NCBI RefSeq assembly: GCF_015690345.1
Contig: NZ_JADPUN010000239.1
Span: 1 to 39,059, forward strand
Direction of reading: 5' to 3'
Origin: Plantactinospora alkalitolerans
Lineage (GTDB): Bacteria > Actinomycetota > Actinomycetes > Mycobacteriales > Micromonosporaceae
Length of the DNA stretch: 39,059 nucleotides
Positions 23,373 through 31,524 of this stretch are shown piece after piece. Position 1 is the stretch's first letter; every line of letters starts with the position of its first letter. The position numbers and the translations under genes were made by a program. Under the pieces are notes generated by a model. It did no database searches and had not been told where the DNA came from. It worked only from the letters and a program-made list of their open reading frames with translations.

Positions 23373-24644
23373 ATGACTGGACCGATCACCAACTGGGCCG
23401 GGAACGTCGACTTCGGTGCCAGCGCACTGCACCGGCCCGGGTCCCTGTCCGAACTCCGGTCCCTGGTGGCCGGCAGCGACCGGGTACGGGCACTCGGTAC
23501 GGCACACTCCTTCAACCGGATCGCCGACACCACCGGCGATCTCGTCTCCCTCGCCGCCCTGCCGCCCACGGTCGAGATCGACACCGGACGGGCCACCGTG
23601 AGCGTCGCCGCCGGAATCCGGTACGGCGAACTCGTCGAGCGGCTGCACCGGGCCGGTTTCGCACTGCACAACCTCGGATCGCTGCCGCACATCTCGGTGG
23701 CCGGCGCCTGCGCCACCGCCACCCACGGTTCGGGCGTGGGCAACGGCAATCTCGCCACCGCCGTCTCCGGGCTGGAACTGGTCACCGCCGACGGCGACCT
23801 GGTGACGCTGGACCGGGACGCCGATGGCGACGAATTCCTCGGCCACGTCGTCGGACTCGGCGCGCTCGGCGTCGTCACCCGACTCACCCTCGACCTCGCC
23901 CCGGCGTTCGACATCGAGCAGTACGTCTACGACGACCTGCCCCGCGAGCAGCTCGACGAACACCACGCGGAGATCCTCGGCGGCGACTACAGCGTCAGCC
24001 TGTTCACCGACTGGGCCGGCCCACACGTCAACCAGGTGTGGCGCAAGCGCCGGGTGGTCGGCGCGGGCGACCTGGGCGCCCCGGAACGCTGGTTCGGCGC
24101 CACCCTGGCCACCGAGGCCCGGCACCCCGTACCAGGGATGTCGGCGGTGCACTGCACCCAGCAGCTCGGCGTTCCCGGGCCCTGGCACGCCCGGCTGCCG
24201 CACTTCCGGCTGGAGTTCACCCCCAGCAGCGGCGAGGAACTGCAGACGGAGTACTTCGTGCCGCGTCAGGACCTGGTCGGGGCGCTTACCGCGCTCGACG
24301 GGATCCGGGACCGCATCGCCGCCGTCCTACAGATCTCGGAGATCCGTACGATCGCCGCCGACGAGTTGTGGCTGAGCCCGGCCTACCGGCGCGACAGCGT
24401 GGCGCTGCACTTCACCTGGGTCAAGGACACCGGGGCGGTGCTGCCGGTGCTGGCGGCGATCGAGGACCGGCTCGCCCCGTTCGCCCACCGACCGCACTGG
24501 GGCAAGCTCTTCGTCACCCCGCCCGAGGTGGTGCGCGACCGGTACGACCGGCACGGCGACTTCGTGGCGCTGATGACCCGCTACGACCCGGCCGGCAAGT
24601 TCCGCAACGACATGCTGGACCGGTACTTCCCCGCCGCCGGTTAG
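23373..24644 (+). CDS. Alditol oxidase (FAD-dependent, VAO family)
   Basis: 423 aa; ATG at 23373 with AGAGG 6 bases upstream. The sequence closely follows, as I recall it, the alditol/xylitol oxidase AldO of Streptomyces coelicolor, from TNWAGNV at the start to DPAGKF near the end. FAD-binding features are visible: LGTAHSFNRIA (41-51), where His45 corresponds to the covalent FAD attachment site; SLPHISVAGACATATHGSG; and GALGVVTRLTLDL. The substrate-side HPVPGMSAVHCTQQLGVPGPWH and PHWGKLF are also conserved. It oxidises sugar alcohols to aldoses with production of H2O2. There is no signal peptide. The stop region is duplicated downstream. Confidence 0.88.
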   Translation: MTGPITNWAGNVDFGASALHRPGSLSELRSLVAGSDRVRALGTAHSFNRIADTTGDLVSLAALPPTVEIDTGRATVSVAAGIRYGELVERLHRAGFALHNLGSLPHISVAGACATATHGSGVGNGNLATAVSGLELVTADGDLVTLDRDADGDEFLGHVVGLGALGVVTRLTLDLAPAFDIEQYVYDDLPREQLDEHHAEILGGDYSVSLFTDWAGPHVNQVWRKRRVVGAGDLGAPERWFGATLATEARHPVPGMSAVHCTQQLGVPGPWHARLPHFRLEFTPSSGEELQTEYFVPRQDLVGALTALDGIRDRIAAVLQISEIRTIAADELWLSPAYRRDSVALHFTWVKDTGAVLPVLAAIEDRLAPFAHRPHWGKLFVTPPEVVRDRYDRHGDFVALMTRYDPAGKFRNDMLDRYFPAAG

Positions 24645-24672
24645 CCCGCTACTTCCCCGCCGCCGGTTAGCC
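24624..24672. repeat. 23-bp duplication of the alditol-oxidase 3' end and stop codon
   Basis: A 23-bp segment at 24624-24646, coding the last residues and the TAG stop of the upstream gene, is repeated perfectly at 24650-24672 (period 26). The second copy lies outside the coding frame in the short gap before the convergent gene at 24717. Confidence 0.9.
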
Positions 24673-24716
24673 GCGCCGGCCGATCCACCACCGGCCGTCG
24701 ACGGGGCCGCCCGGGG

Positions 24717-26999
24717 TCAGGGAAGCTGGTAGACGGCCATCCGGCGGTTCTCGAACCGCAGCCGGGCGAGTTGGCGCAGCGCCGGAGACTCCGGCCCGAC
24801 CGACCGGTCCACCACGAGCCACCGTACGGCGTACCGGTCCCGCAGGTCGCGCAGTCCGGCCTCGGTGGGTGCGGTGAACGCCGCGTCGTTGCGCCGCAGC
24901 AGGTCCTGGTCCCAGAACGGGGTGTACGCCCCCAGCGTCGCCATCCGGGGCGCGAAGCCCCAGCCCTCGACCAGCACCCGGCGTTCGGCGTACGCACTGA
25001 GCCAGAACGAGCGCGAGTCGCACCAGCCGTTGACGACGGCCTGGCAGTGCACGTTGGTCGCCAGCACGTCGCCCGGAGCGCTGTGCTCCCGGGTCCAGCG
25101 GGCCGCGTCGATCCGGGACTTCGGCAGCGAGATCGGCGTGTACGCACCTCCGTTCGGCCACCGGGCCGACTTCTGCATGTCCATCACCAGGCCGGGTGCC
25201 CCGACCACCAGGACGGCGGTGAGCAGGGCGATCGCGCCTCGGCCCCGGAGTGCCGGAATGCCCTGGCTGGCCGGTCGCCACAGCCCGACGGCGAGGACCG
25301 CCAGCACGGCCAGCCCGCCGGACCACCACAGCAGTGGCTGGATCCAGTCCGACGGTGCTCCGACCGGGGCCGGTTCGGCGTACCGGAGCTGGATCGCGAC
25401 CAGGGCGACGGCCAGGACCAGGGCGAACAGCCCCAGTGCCGCCCGGGAGCGCCGGGTCAGTTCGGCCCGCTCGGCGAGCAGCACGTACCCCCAGGCCGAC
25501 AGCACCACCGCGAAGGTGAAGCCGGCCCGGGTGAAGTACTGGTTGGCGCCGCCGGGTTGCTGGAGCAGAAGGAAGAACGCCGGGCCGGCCAGGGTGCCGC
25601 CGAGCAGGAACCACTGCACCGGTTCCAGCCGGCCCCGGCGCAGCCAGAGCAGCGGGCCGATGCCCACCACCCGAAGTTGCATGTTGACTCCGAAGGCGGC
25701 GAACACCGCCGTCACCGCCAGCGCGCCGGCCCAGCCCGACCGGTCCGTCGGCGTCGCCCAGAACGGCTCCAGGCTGGCGAACGGCTCGACCTCGATGCCG
25801 TACGCCTTGAAGCGGTACAGCACCGCCGTGGCGAACAGTTGGGCGGCTGCGGCGGTCAGTCCCGCCCCGACCACCGCCCACGGGATCCGACGCGTCCGGA
25901 CCAGCAGGACCACGGCGGTGAACGCGAGCGCGGCCCCCACCACCGGCAGTGTGCTGGCCTTCGCACCGCTGGAGGCGAACATCAGCAGTGGCACGAGGAC
26001 GAACGCGCCCCGGCCGATCGGGGCGACCGGTCGATCGGCACGCCGGTCGACCAGATCGGCGAGTACGGCGATCAGCGCGATCAGCAGCACCCAGCTGTAG
26101 ATCATCGACATGCCGTGCCAGATCACGAACGACGCCTGGGTGCCGAACGGCATCGTCACCGGGTCGGTGAAGTTGGTCTCGCCGAGAACGAAGAACAGGA
26201 CGGCGGCGATCGCACCGACGTACGGCCGGCCGCTGACCCGCCAGCCCAGCACCGCGGTGAGCACGATCGCGGCGGCGCACAGGGCCGGGATGGTCAGCCG
26301 CAGCGCCACCACCGGCAGGTCGATGTGCCCGATCAGGCTGGTCGCCGCCATGTGCACGTACCCGAACCAGTGGTAGTCGAGCGGTTCCTGCGCGACCTGG
26401 GGCAGATGGATCGGGAACTGGTGCTTCGCCTCACCGGCCAGCGAGAGCTGGTAGGCCAGGTCGAGATACTGGCGCGTGCCGTCCGAGGTGGGCAGGATCG
26501 GGTTGCGTTCCAGGAAGGTGACCGACAGGTAGGTGGTGAAGAACGCGACCGCGCCGACGACGGACCACGACCAGCCGACCGGGGTGGGACGGTAGCCCCG
26601 GACCAGCCAGTTCCGGCGCAGTTTCGGTACACCCGCGAAGACCGCCACGATCGCCGCCGGCCACGTCCACAGCCAGTCGCCGAGGCCGAGTACGGCGTAG
26701 CCGGCCCAGGCGGGCAGTTCGAGCACCAGCCCGACGGCGGCACCCATCGCCACGTCCTCGACGAGCGTGTGCGGCCGTCGGCGCAGGGCCCGGTAGACCA
26801 GGGTGCCCGGCAGGATCAGCGCCAGCAGGACGTACCCCGCGTAGCGGACGAGGTCGAGCGGCGGGGTGTCGGCCGCCAGCAGCACCACGGCGAAGTAGCC
26901 GACCCCCACCACGAGCGGCGACCAGCGGCGCAGGGCACCGACCGAGGCCGACGTCGTCGAAGGAGAGGAGTCCACCACCGCCGGAGCGGTAACACTCAC
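24717..26999 (-). CDS. Large polytopic membrane protein, GT-C glycosyltransferase-like
   Basis: 760 aa from GTG at 26999, with GGAAGG 8 bases upstream. About a dozen or more membrane segments run from residue 29 to about 620. A first large loop contains ILPTSDGTRQYLDLAYQLSL and EPLDYHWFGYVHMAATSLIG. A soluble C-terminal domain of about 140 residues follows (IDAARWTREHSAPGDVLATN, then RYAVRWLVVDRSVGP). This layout, with many helices, an acidic first periplasmic loop and a C-terminal globular domain, resembles GT-C enzymes that use polyprenyl-phosphate sugars. No named family could be fixed and the catalytic Asp is uncertain. It is coupled to the 61-codon repeat ORF and, through it, to the GT2 gene. 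Confidence 0.7.
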   Translation of the reverse strand: MSVTAPAVVDSSPSTTSASVGALRRWSPLVVGVGYFAVVLLAADTPPLDLVRYAGYVLLALILPGTLVYRALRRRPHTLVEDVAMGAAVGLVLELPAWAGYAVLGLGDWLWTWPAAIVAVFAGVPKLRRNWLVRGYRPTPVGWSWSVVGAVAFFTTYLSVTFLERNPILPTSDGTRQYLDLAYQLSLAGEAKHQFPIHLPQVAQEPLDYHWFGYVHMAATSLIGHIDLPVVALRLTIPALCAAAIVLTAVLGWRVSGRPYVGAIAAVLFFVLGETNFTDPVTMPFGTQASFVIWHGMSMIYSWVLLIALIAVLADLVDRRADRPVAPIGRGAFVLVPLLMFASSGAKASTLPVVGAALAFTAVVLLVRTRRIPWAVVGAGLTAAAAQLFATAVLYRFKAYGIEVEPFASLEPFWATPTDRSGWAGALAVTAVFAAFGVNMQLRVVGIGPLLWLRRGRLEPVQWFLLGGTLAGPAFFLLLQQPGGANQYFTRAGFTFAVVLSAWGYVLLAERAELTRRSRAALGLFALVLAVALVAIQLRYAEPAPVGAPSDWIQPLLWWSGGLAVLAVLAVGLWRPASQGIPALRGRGAIALLTAVLVVGAPGLVMDMQKSARWPNGGAYTPISLPKSRIDAARWTREHSAPGDVLATNVHCQAVVNGWCDSRSFWLSAYAERRVLVEGWGFAPRMATLGAYTPFWDQDLLRRNDAAFTAPTEAGLRDLRDRYAVRWLVVDRSVGPESPALRQLARLRFENRRMAVYQLP

Positions 27000-27181
27000 C
27001 AGCCGAAACCTTCCGTTCGCGACTGCGGGGCTCGCAGAACCGGCTCACTCCTCGCGCTCACCGTGCAGACCTTCGTTCGCGACTGCGGGGCTCGCAGAAC
27101 CGGCTCACTCCTCGCGCTCACCGTGCAGACCTTCGTTCGCGACTGCGGGGCTCGCAAGACCGGCTCACTCCTCGCGCTCAC
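26996..27181 (-). CDS. 61-codon ORF of three 20-residue repeats bridging two glycosyltransferase-type genes
   Basis: GTG at 27181 overlaps the GT2 stop (GTGA), and the ORF's own TGA overlaps the GTG of the next gene at 26999 (GTGA). It encodes three copies of a 20-residue repeat beginning [MV]SARSEPVLRAPQSRTKVCT; the last ends TEGFGW. Each DNA unit also contains GAAGG 8 bases before a GTG, so each repeat could be a translation start. One unit differs from the others at two adjacent bases that turn GTT-CTG into GTC-TTG, both synonymous (Val-Leu). The product has no recognised domain; the role may be coupling rather than the peptide. Whether it is translated is not shown by sequence alone. Confidence 0.5.
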   Translation of the reverse strand: MSARSEPVLRAPQSRTKVCTVSARSEPVLRAPQSRTKVCTVSARSEPVLRAPQSRTEGFGW

Positions 27182-27193
27182 CGTGCAGACCTG
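27014..27193. repeat. Three tandem 60-bp repeats between the GT2 and GT-C-like genes
   Basis: Three head-to-tail units start at 27014, 27074 and 27134. The first two are identical over the core; the third has AAGA in place of AGAA (CTCGCAAGACC). Each contains a small hairpin, CTGCG-GGGCT-CGCAG, and on the minus strand a GAAGG ribosome-like site followed by GTG. From memory, similar short elements recur at gene ends in Micromonosporaceae; this needs a search. Confidence 0.95.
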
Positions 27194-28209
27194 GCGGAGC
27201 CGTTCCGGGCCACCGGTGCTCCCACGCTGTGGACGAGCGGCTCACCGAGGTCTGGAGCCGGGTCCTCGACCAGGTCGGCGGTGTCCGAACCGACGAAGTA
27301 ACTGGGCCGGCCCTGCACGGCGGCGTAGATCCGGGCGATGTACTCGCCGAGCAGCCCCAGGCAGAGCAGTTGGACCGCACCCAGGAACAGCACCGCGACG
27401 TAGAGCGAGGCCCAGCCGGTGACGGTGGAGTCGCGCAGGTAGGCGATGATCGCCAGCACCAGCATCACGGTGCAGAGCAGCATGCCGCCGGCACCGAGCC
27501 AGGTCGCCAGCCGCAGCGGTGCGCCGGAGAAGCTGGTGATGCTGTCGGTGGCCAACCGGACCATCCGCGAGAGCGGGTATTTCGTACTGCCCGCCGCGCG
27601 CAGCGAGCGGACGTAGCGCACCTCGCCGCTGGGGAAGCCGAGCCACGGCACCACCAGCCGGAGCACCGGACGACGCTCGGGCAACTCGCGCAGTGCCTCG
27701 ACGGTCGCCCGGCTGAGCAGCCGGAAGTCGCCGGCCTGGGCCGGAACCGTGTTGCCGACGAGTCGGCGTACCAGCCGGTAGTAGAGGCCCGCCGTCGACC
27801 GCTTGAACACCGTGTCGGTGGACCGGTCGGCGCGTACCCCGTAGACGATGTCCAGGGTCTCGTCGCGAGCCAACCGCAGCATGTCGACCAGGACCTCCGG
27901 CGGATCCTGGAGGTCGGCGTCGATGCTGGCGATGTAACCGCCCCGGGCCCGGAACAGGCCGGCGGTCAACGCCGCCTGGTGCCCGCTGTTGCGCCGCAGC
28001 CGGATGACCCGCAGTTGGGGCCAGCCGCGCCGCAGTCCGACCAGGATGACCGGGGTGGCGTCGGTGCTTCCGTCGTCGACGGCGACCACCTCGTACGGCT
28101 CGCCGAGCCCGTCCAGCACCGGACGCAGTCGTTCGACCAGTAACGGAAGAACGCTCTCCTCGTTGAACATCGGCACGACCACGGACAGGGCCGGCTCCCG
28201 GCTCGTCAC
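27178..28209 (-). CDS. GT2 polyprenyl-phosphate glycosyltransferase (DPM1/GtrB-like)
   Basis: 343 aa from GTG at 28209. The GT-A fold begins LSVVVPMFNEESVLPLLVE (8-26), followed by VVAVDDGSTDAT (41-52). The metal/nucleotide site is ASIDADLQDPPE (94-105, Asp97-x-Asp99). Two C-terminal membrane hairpin helices are at about 233-256 and 268-292. GtrB/YkoT-type members use this architecture to move a sugar from a nucleotide to undecaprenyl or decaprenyl phosphate on the inner face. The sugar is not predictable. The stop codon is the TGA of the first repeat unit downstream, which couples it to the 61-codon ORF and the GT-C-like gene, its likely user. Confidence 0.9.
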   Translation of the reverse strand: MTSREPALSVVVPMFNEESVLPLLVERLRPVLDGLGEPYEVVAVDDGSTDATPVILVGLRRGWPQLRVIRLRRNSGHQAALTAGLFRARGGYIASIDADLQDPPEVLVDMLRLARDETLDIVYGVRADRSTDTVFKRSTAGLYYRLVRRLVGNTVPAQAGDFRLLSRATVEALRELPERRPVLRLVVPWLGFPSGEVRYVRSLRAAGSTKYPLSRMVRLATDSITSFSGAPLRLATWLGAGGMLLCTVMLVLAIIAYLRDSTVTGWASLYVAVLFLGAVQLLCLGLLGEYIARIYAAVQGRPSYFVGSDTADLVEDPAPDLGEPLVHSVGAPVARNGSARSAR

Positions 28210-28302
28210 AGTCGTACCCCCCGTCCTCTGGATCTGCCGACAGCCGAACGCTACCAGCAGCGCAGGTGACCGATCTCACCAGCGCCGCACCGGCCCGGCC
28301 CC

Positions 28303-30024
28303 TCAGCTCGCCGGACAGCTCGATCTTGGCAGGCCGGTGACCTGCACCGGAGACCGCCCGGTCGGCTTGGCCCGCCCGGCGAGCACGTCCGCCAACGCGG
28401 TGATCGACACCGCCGTCGACGAGTACGTCGCCAGCAGCACCGGCGACCTGGCCCGGCCGAGAACGTACGGCGTGTCCATCGCCACCGTCACCGCCGCGTC
28501 GGCCCGCAGGTCGCTCGTACCGTCGTTGTAGCCGACCAGGTGCACCACCTTGCCGCCGGACGGGACCACCTTGACCCCCACCGCCCGCAGGGCCTTGATC
28601 AGTCGGTCCCGGCTGGTACCCCGGTCGTTCGCCGCGGTCACCGTCACCGGTCCGGTCACCGGCGCCGCGCCGCAGCCACCCCGCAGCATCGTGATCGCCG
28701 CCGCGGCGGCGCGCCGGGCGGCCTCCTGGTGACCTGTGCTGTTCAGCGTGCTCATCTCCGGCCGGGGCCGGTCGGCCAGCCGGAACTTCAGCGTCAGCAC
28801 CCGGGTCACCGCCTCCACCAGCCGGGCCCGGGGCAGCGAGCCGTTCCGCAGCGCGGCCAGCACCCCGTTGTACGCCTCGGCCACGTTCGGCGGCATCAGC
28901 ACGAGGTCGTTGCCGGCGTTGAGCGCCCGCACGGCGGTCTGGCCGGGCGGCTGCTCGGCGACCGCGGCCATGTCCATCGCGTCCGTCACCAGCACGCCGG
29001 TGAAGCCGAGTTCGGTGCGGAGCACGTCGGTGAGGAGCTTGCGGGAGAAGGTGGCCGGTATCCCGGGGTCCACCGCCCGGACGTCGAGGTGTCCCGCCAT
29101 GACCAGCCAGGCCCCGGCGTCGATGCCGGCCGCGAACGGCGGCAGGGCGAAGGAGTCGAGCTGCTTGCGGTTCTGCTTCACCACCGGCAGGCCCTTGTGC
29201 GAGTCGGCGGCGGTCTGGCCGTGCCCCGGGAAGTGCTTGAGGGTCGCCGCGACGCCCGCCCCCTGCAGGCCCCGGACGGCGGCGCCGACCTGGTTCGACG
29301 CCGCCTTCGGATCCGAGCCGTACGACCGGGAGCCGATCACCTTGCTGTTCGCACCGAGGACGTCGGCACTCGGCGCGAAATCGACGTTCACCCCGAGGGC
29401 GGCGAGTTCGGTGCCGGCGCTGCGCCAGGCCGTCTCGGTGAGCGCGGGATCGCCGCCCGCGCCGAGGGCCATCGCGCTGGGCAGGTTGGTGACGCCCTCG
29501 GAGATCCGGGTGACCACACCGAACTCCTGGTCGATCCCGATCAGCGCCGGTACGGCACCGGCCGGCAGCTTTCCGGCGGCCGCCTGGAGGCCGGCGGTGA
29601 GGTCGCCTACCTGCTTCGGGTTGTCGACGTTGGTGGTCGGCTGGTTGGCCCCGGTCGGGTCGTCGGCGGAGAAGCCGACCAGGATCAACCCGCCGAGCCG
29701 GTACTTGGCGATCATCTCGGCCGGGGTCTGGACTCCGGCGAGCTTCCGGTTGCCGGCCGCCGACCCGCCGGACACCTTGGTGGCCGAGTTGCCGTAGGCG
29801 TACGGCATCAGCACCTGGCCGACCAGGTCCTCGTCGGCGAGGGTGGCGACCAGCTGGGCCGCCCGGGCCGCCGGGTCCGGCGGTGCGGTCGGAGCGGTGC
29901 TGGACGGCGACGACGGCGCGGGCACGCCCGTTGCGTCCCGGTCGGGCGTACCGGCGCAGCCGGAGACGATCAACAAGGCGATGGCGGAGAGCACGGCCGG
30001 AGCGCGCCGGAGGGAAGTCGACAC
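28303..30024 (-). CDS. Glycoside hydrolase family 3 lipoprotein, NagZ-like beta-N-acetylhexosaminidase
   Basis: 573 aa from GTG at 30024, chosen so that the signal peptide LRRAPAVLSAIALLIVSGC ends in a lipobox with Cys23; the protein should be lipid-anchored outside the membrane. A Ser/Pro/Thr linker (about 30-50) precedes the GH3 barrel. The NagZ-type motif KHFPGHGQTAADSHKGLP (about 262-279) supplies the His/Asp acid-base pair, and VTDAMDM (about 345) the nucleophile Asp. A C-terminal alpha/beta domain follows (about 430-573). Predicted role: removal of N-acetylglucosamine from muropeptides or related wall glycans. Proteobacterial NagZ is cytoplasmic and shorter; exported lipoprotein forms with the extra domain are usual in Gram-positives. 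Confidence 0.88.
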   Translation of the reverse strand: MSTSLRRAPAVLSAIALLIVSGCAGTPDRDATGVPAPSSPSSTAPTAPPDPAARAAQLVATLADEDLVGQVLMPYAYGNSATKVSGGSAAGNRKLAGVQTPAEMIAKYRLGGLILVGFSADDPTGANQPTTNVDNPKQVGDLTAGLQAAAGKLPAGAVPALIGIDQEFGVVTRISEGVTNLPSAMALGAGGDPALTETAWRSAGTELAALGVNVDFAPSADVLGANSKVIGSRSYGSDPKAASNQVGAAVRGLQGAGVAATLKHFPGHGQTAADSHKGLPVVKQNRKQLDSFALPPFAAGIDAGAWLVMAGHLDVRAVDPGIPATFSRKLLTDVLRTELGFTGVLVTDAMDMAAVAEQPPGQTAVRALNAGNDLVLMPPNVAEAYNGVLAALRNGSLPRARLVEAVTRVLTLKFRLADRPRPEMSTLNSTGHQEAARRAAAAAITMLRGGCGAAPVTGPVTVTAANDRGTSRDRLIKALRAVGVKVVPSGGKVVHLVGYNDGTSDLRADAAVTVAMDTPYVLGRARSPVLLATYSSTAVSITALADVLAGRAKPTGRSPVQVTGLPRSSCPAS

Positions 30025-30082
30025 GCCCGCTATCCCATCAGCCCGTTCCTGGCCGGGCAACTCGACCGTTGCCCGGCCGGGC

Positions 30083-30574
30083 TCAGCCGACCCTGGTGAG
30101 CAGGGTGACCGGTGCGCCGTCCCCGGCGTACCGGTAGGGCTCCAACTCGGCGTCCCAGGCCGTACCCATCGCCTTGTCGAGGGCGTGCGCGAGTGCCTCC
30201 GGGGCGCGGGCGGACTCCATGATCGATCGGAGTCGGTCCTCGCCGAGCTGAATGTCGCCGGCCGCCCCGGCGGTGGCGCGGAAGAGCCCCCGACCGGGCA
30301 CGTACATGAACCGCTCCCCGTCGACGCCGGGACTCGGTTCCTCGGTCACCTCGAAACGGATCATGGGCCACTGTCTCAGGGCAGCGGCCAGCTCCGCGCC
30401 GGTCCCTGGCCGGCCGGTCCACCCACACTCCGCTCGACGGGCGGCCGGATCGACCGGCTGGCCCGTCCAGTGCAGGTTGACCGGCGCGGTAAGGACGCGC
30501 GCGATCGCCCACTCGACGTGCTGACACACGGCGAGTGGGGTCGAGTGGACGTATACGACGCCACGCGTTGGCAC
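30083..30574 (-). CDS. DUF3145 family protein
   Basis: 163 aa from GTG at 30574, with GGGAGG 5 bases upstream. It opens MPTRGVVYVHSTPLAVCQHV, which I recognise as the DUF3145 signature. Further segments include PVNLHWTGQP, a WPMIRFEVTEEPS strand, RFMYVPGRGLFRA, and a C-terminal LAHALDKAMGTAWDAELEPY. The family is actinobacterial and of unknown function. There is no signal peptide or membrane segment. It is 58 bp upstream of the NagZ-like gene on the same strand and may be cotranscribed. Confidence 0.88.
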   Translation of the reverse strand: MPTRGVVYVHSTPLAVCQHVEWAIARVLTAPVNLHWTGQPVDPAARRAECGWTGRPGTGAELAAALRQWPMIRFEVTEEPSPGVDGERFMYVPGRGLFRATAGAAGDIQLGEDRLRSIMESARAPEALAHALDKAMGTAWDAELEPYRYAGDGAPVTLLTRVG

Positions 30575-30923
30575 GGTGACCTCCCGGAGAGCGAGGTGCG
30601 TCTTCCCCTACGACCTCGCCTCACCGAACGAACTTCACCGAGCAATGTTGGAACACATGATGACGGTTGTGACGGATGGTACGCCAGGGATTCACGAAAC
30701 TGCCCCGGGGGAATAGCCGTACCGGTGAGGGTAGTTGGACCCCATGTCAGCGGCGGTAGCCGACCGGTCATCACCGCTGTCGTGTAAAATTTGCCCGGCG
30801 GCGTCTGCCGCTCAAGTTCGGCCAGTACCCAAGCCGGGCGGCGCAACACATTTCCGGCGGCCCGCCGTCGGCTGTCCCCTCGGACCTTCCCGTCCTCCCG
30901 TACGTCATTCAAGGAGTCCCGCC
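30575..30923. other. Intergenic region with promoters for DUF3145 (minus) and the gene at 30924 (plus)
   Basis: This 349-bp divergent gap is less GC-rich than its surroundings near 30630-30680. TAAAAT at 30785-30790, preceded by TG, is the best -10 candidate on the plus strand, giving a leader of about 125 nt for the gene at 30924. No clear -35 is seen. No open frame here has a convincing start. Confidence 0.4.
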
Positions 30924-31253
30924 GTGGCGAGCAACACGTCCAAGACCGCGCGCGCATCCGTCCGCGCCGGCCAGGCCGGTCAGGGTGGCGCCCTGAGCGT
31001 GCTCGGTGAGTTCAAGTACCTGATCCCGCTCAATGGCGGCAAGCACGCCTACGTGCGGAACCTGACCAACGGCAAGACCTCGCACCTGCGTACGGACTCC
31101 GAGGCGTTCGTCGAGGAGATCCGGACGCTGGTCGGTGCCGGTCACGCCATCAAGATCCGTACCGAGCTGAACAACCTGGCCGCCGCGTACCCGAGCGACG
31201 GCTGGGACACCTGCGAGAAGCGGCTGGTCGAGGCCGGCGTCTTCGAGGCCTGA
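30924..31253 (+). CDS. Small conserved-looking protein of unknown function
   Basis: 109 aa; GTG at 30924 with AAGGAG at 30911-30916 and 7-base spacing. A basic, Ser/Thr/Ala-rich N-terminus (ASNTSKTARASVRAGQAGQG) is followed by a compact domain: VLGEFKYLIPLNGGKHAYVR, HLRTDSEAFVEEIRTLVG, HAIKIRTELNNLAAAYPSDGW and EKRLVEAGVFEA. It has no membrane segment or catalytic motif. The basic tail plus compact domain would suit a nucleic-acid- or ribosome-associated protein, but that is a guess. The strong terminator just after it and the AT-rich promoter suggest a well-expressed single gene. Confidence 0.8.
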   Translation: MASNTSKTARASVRAGQAGQGGALSVLGEFKYLIPLNGGKHAYVRNLTNGKTSHLRTDSEAFVEEIRTLVGAGHAIKIRTELNNLAAAYPSDGWDTCEKRLVEAGVFEA

Positions 31254-31302
31254 GCCCGACCGGTTCACGTCCCACCGTTCGGCGACGCACCAACGCAACA
31301 TC

Positions 31303-31345
31303 CGTGAACGCTCCGGCGCGGTTTCCCCGTGCCGGAGCGTTCACG
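31303..31345. terminator. Perfect 15-bp terminator hairpin
   Basis: CGTGAACGCTCCGGC (31303-31317) pairs without mismatch with GCCGGAGCGTTCACG (31331-31345) around a 13-nt loop. It lies 50 bases after the stop of the gene at 30924-31253 and insulates the hydrolase gene starting at 31525. Confidence 0.85.
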
Positions 31346-31524
31346 CGTTCCCGGGTCGGGATGATTCACCGCCGGGCGGTGCGGGTACTCAACGGCCGGC
31401 GACGTGTTCCGGCAGGGAAGGTACGAGGAAAGCCGACAGATCCACCCGCCCCGTCGGAAACGTCGCATCGGGCAGGATTGTTACCCGTGGGTACGGCTTA
31501 CCCCGGCGCGACGCGGAGGTGACC

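Noticed and set aside
27014-27193. CRISPR-like array
   Set aside because: The whole 60-bp unit is repeated without unique spacers, there are only three units and no cas genes are nearby.
24771-27422. Over 800-codon plus-strand frame opposite the GT-C-like gene and repeats
   Set aside because: Gln/Arg/Asp-rich mirror translation of a membrane-protein gene; the minus-strand frame has clear helices and a ribosome site.
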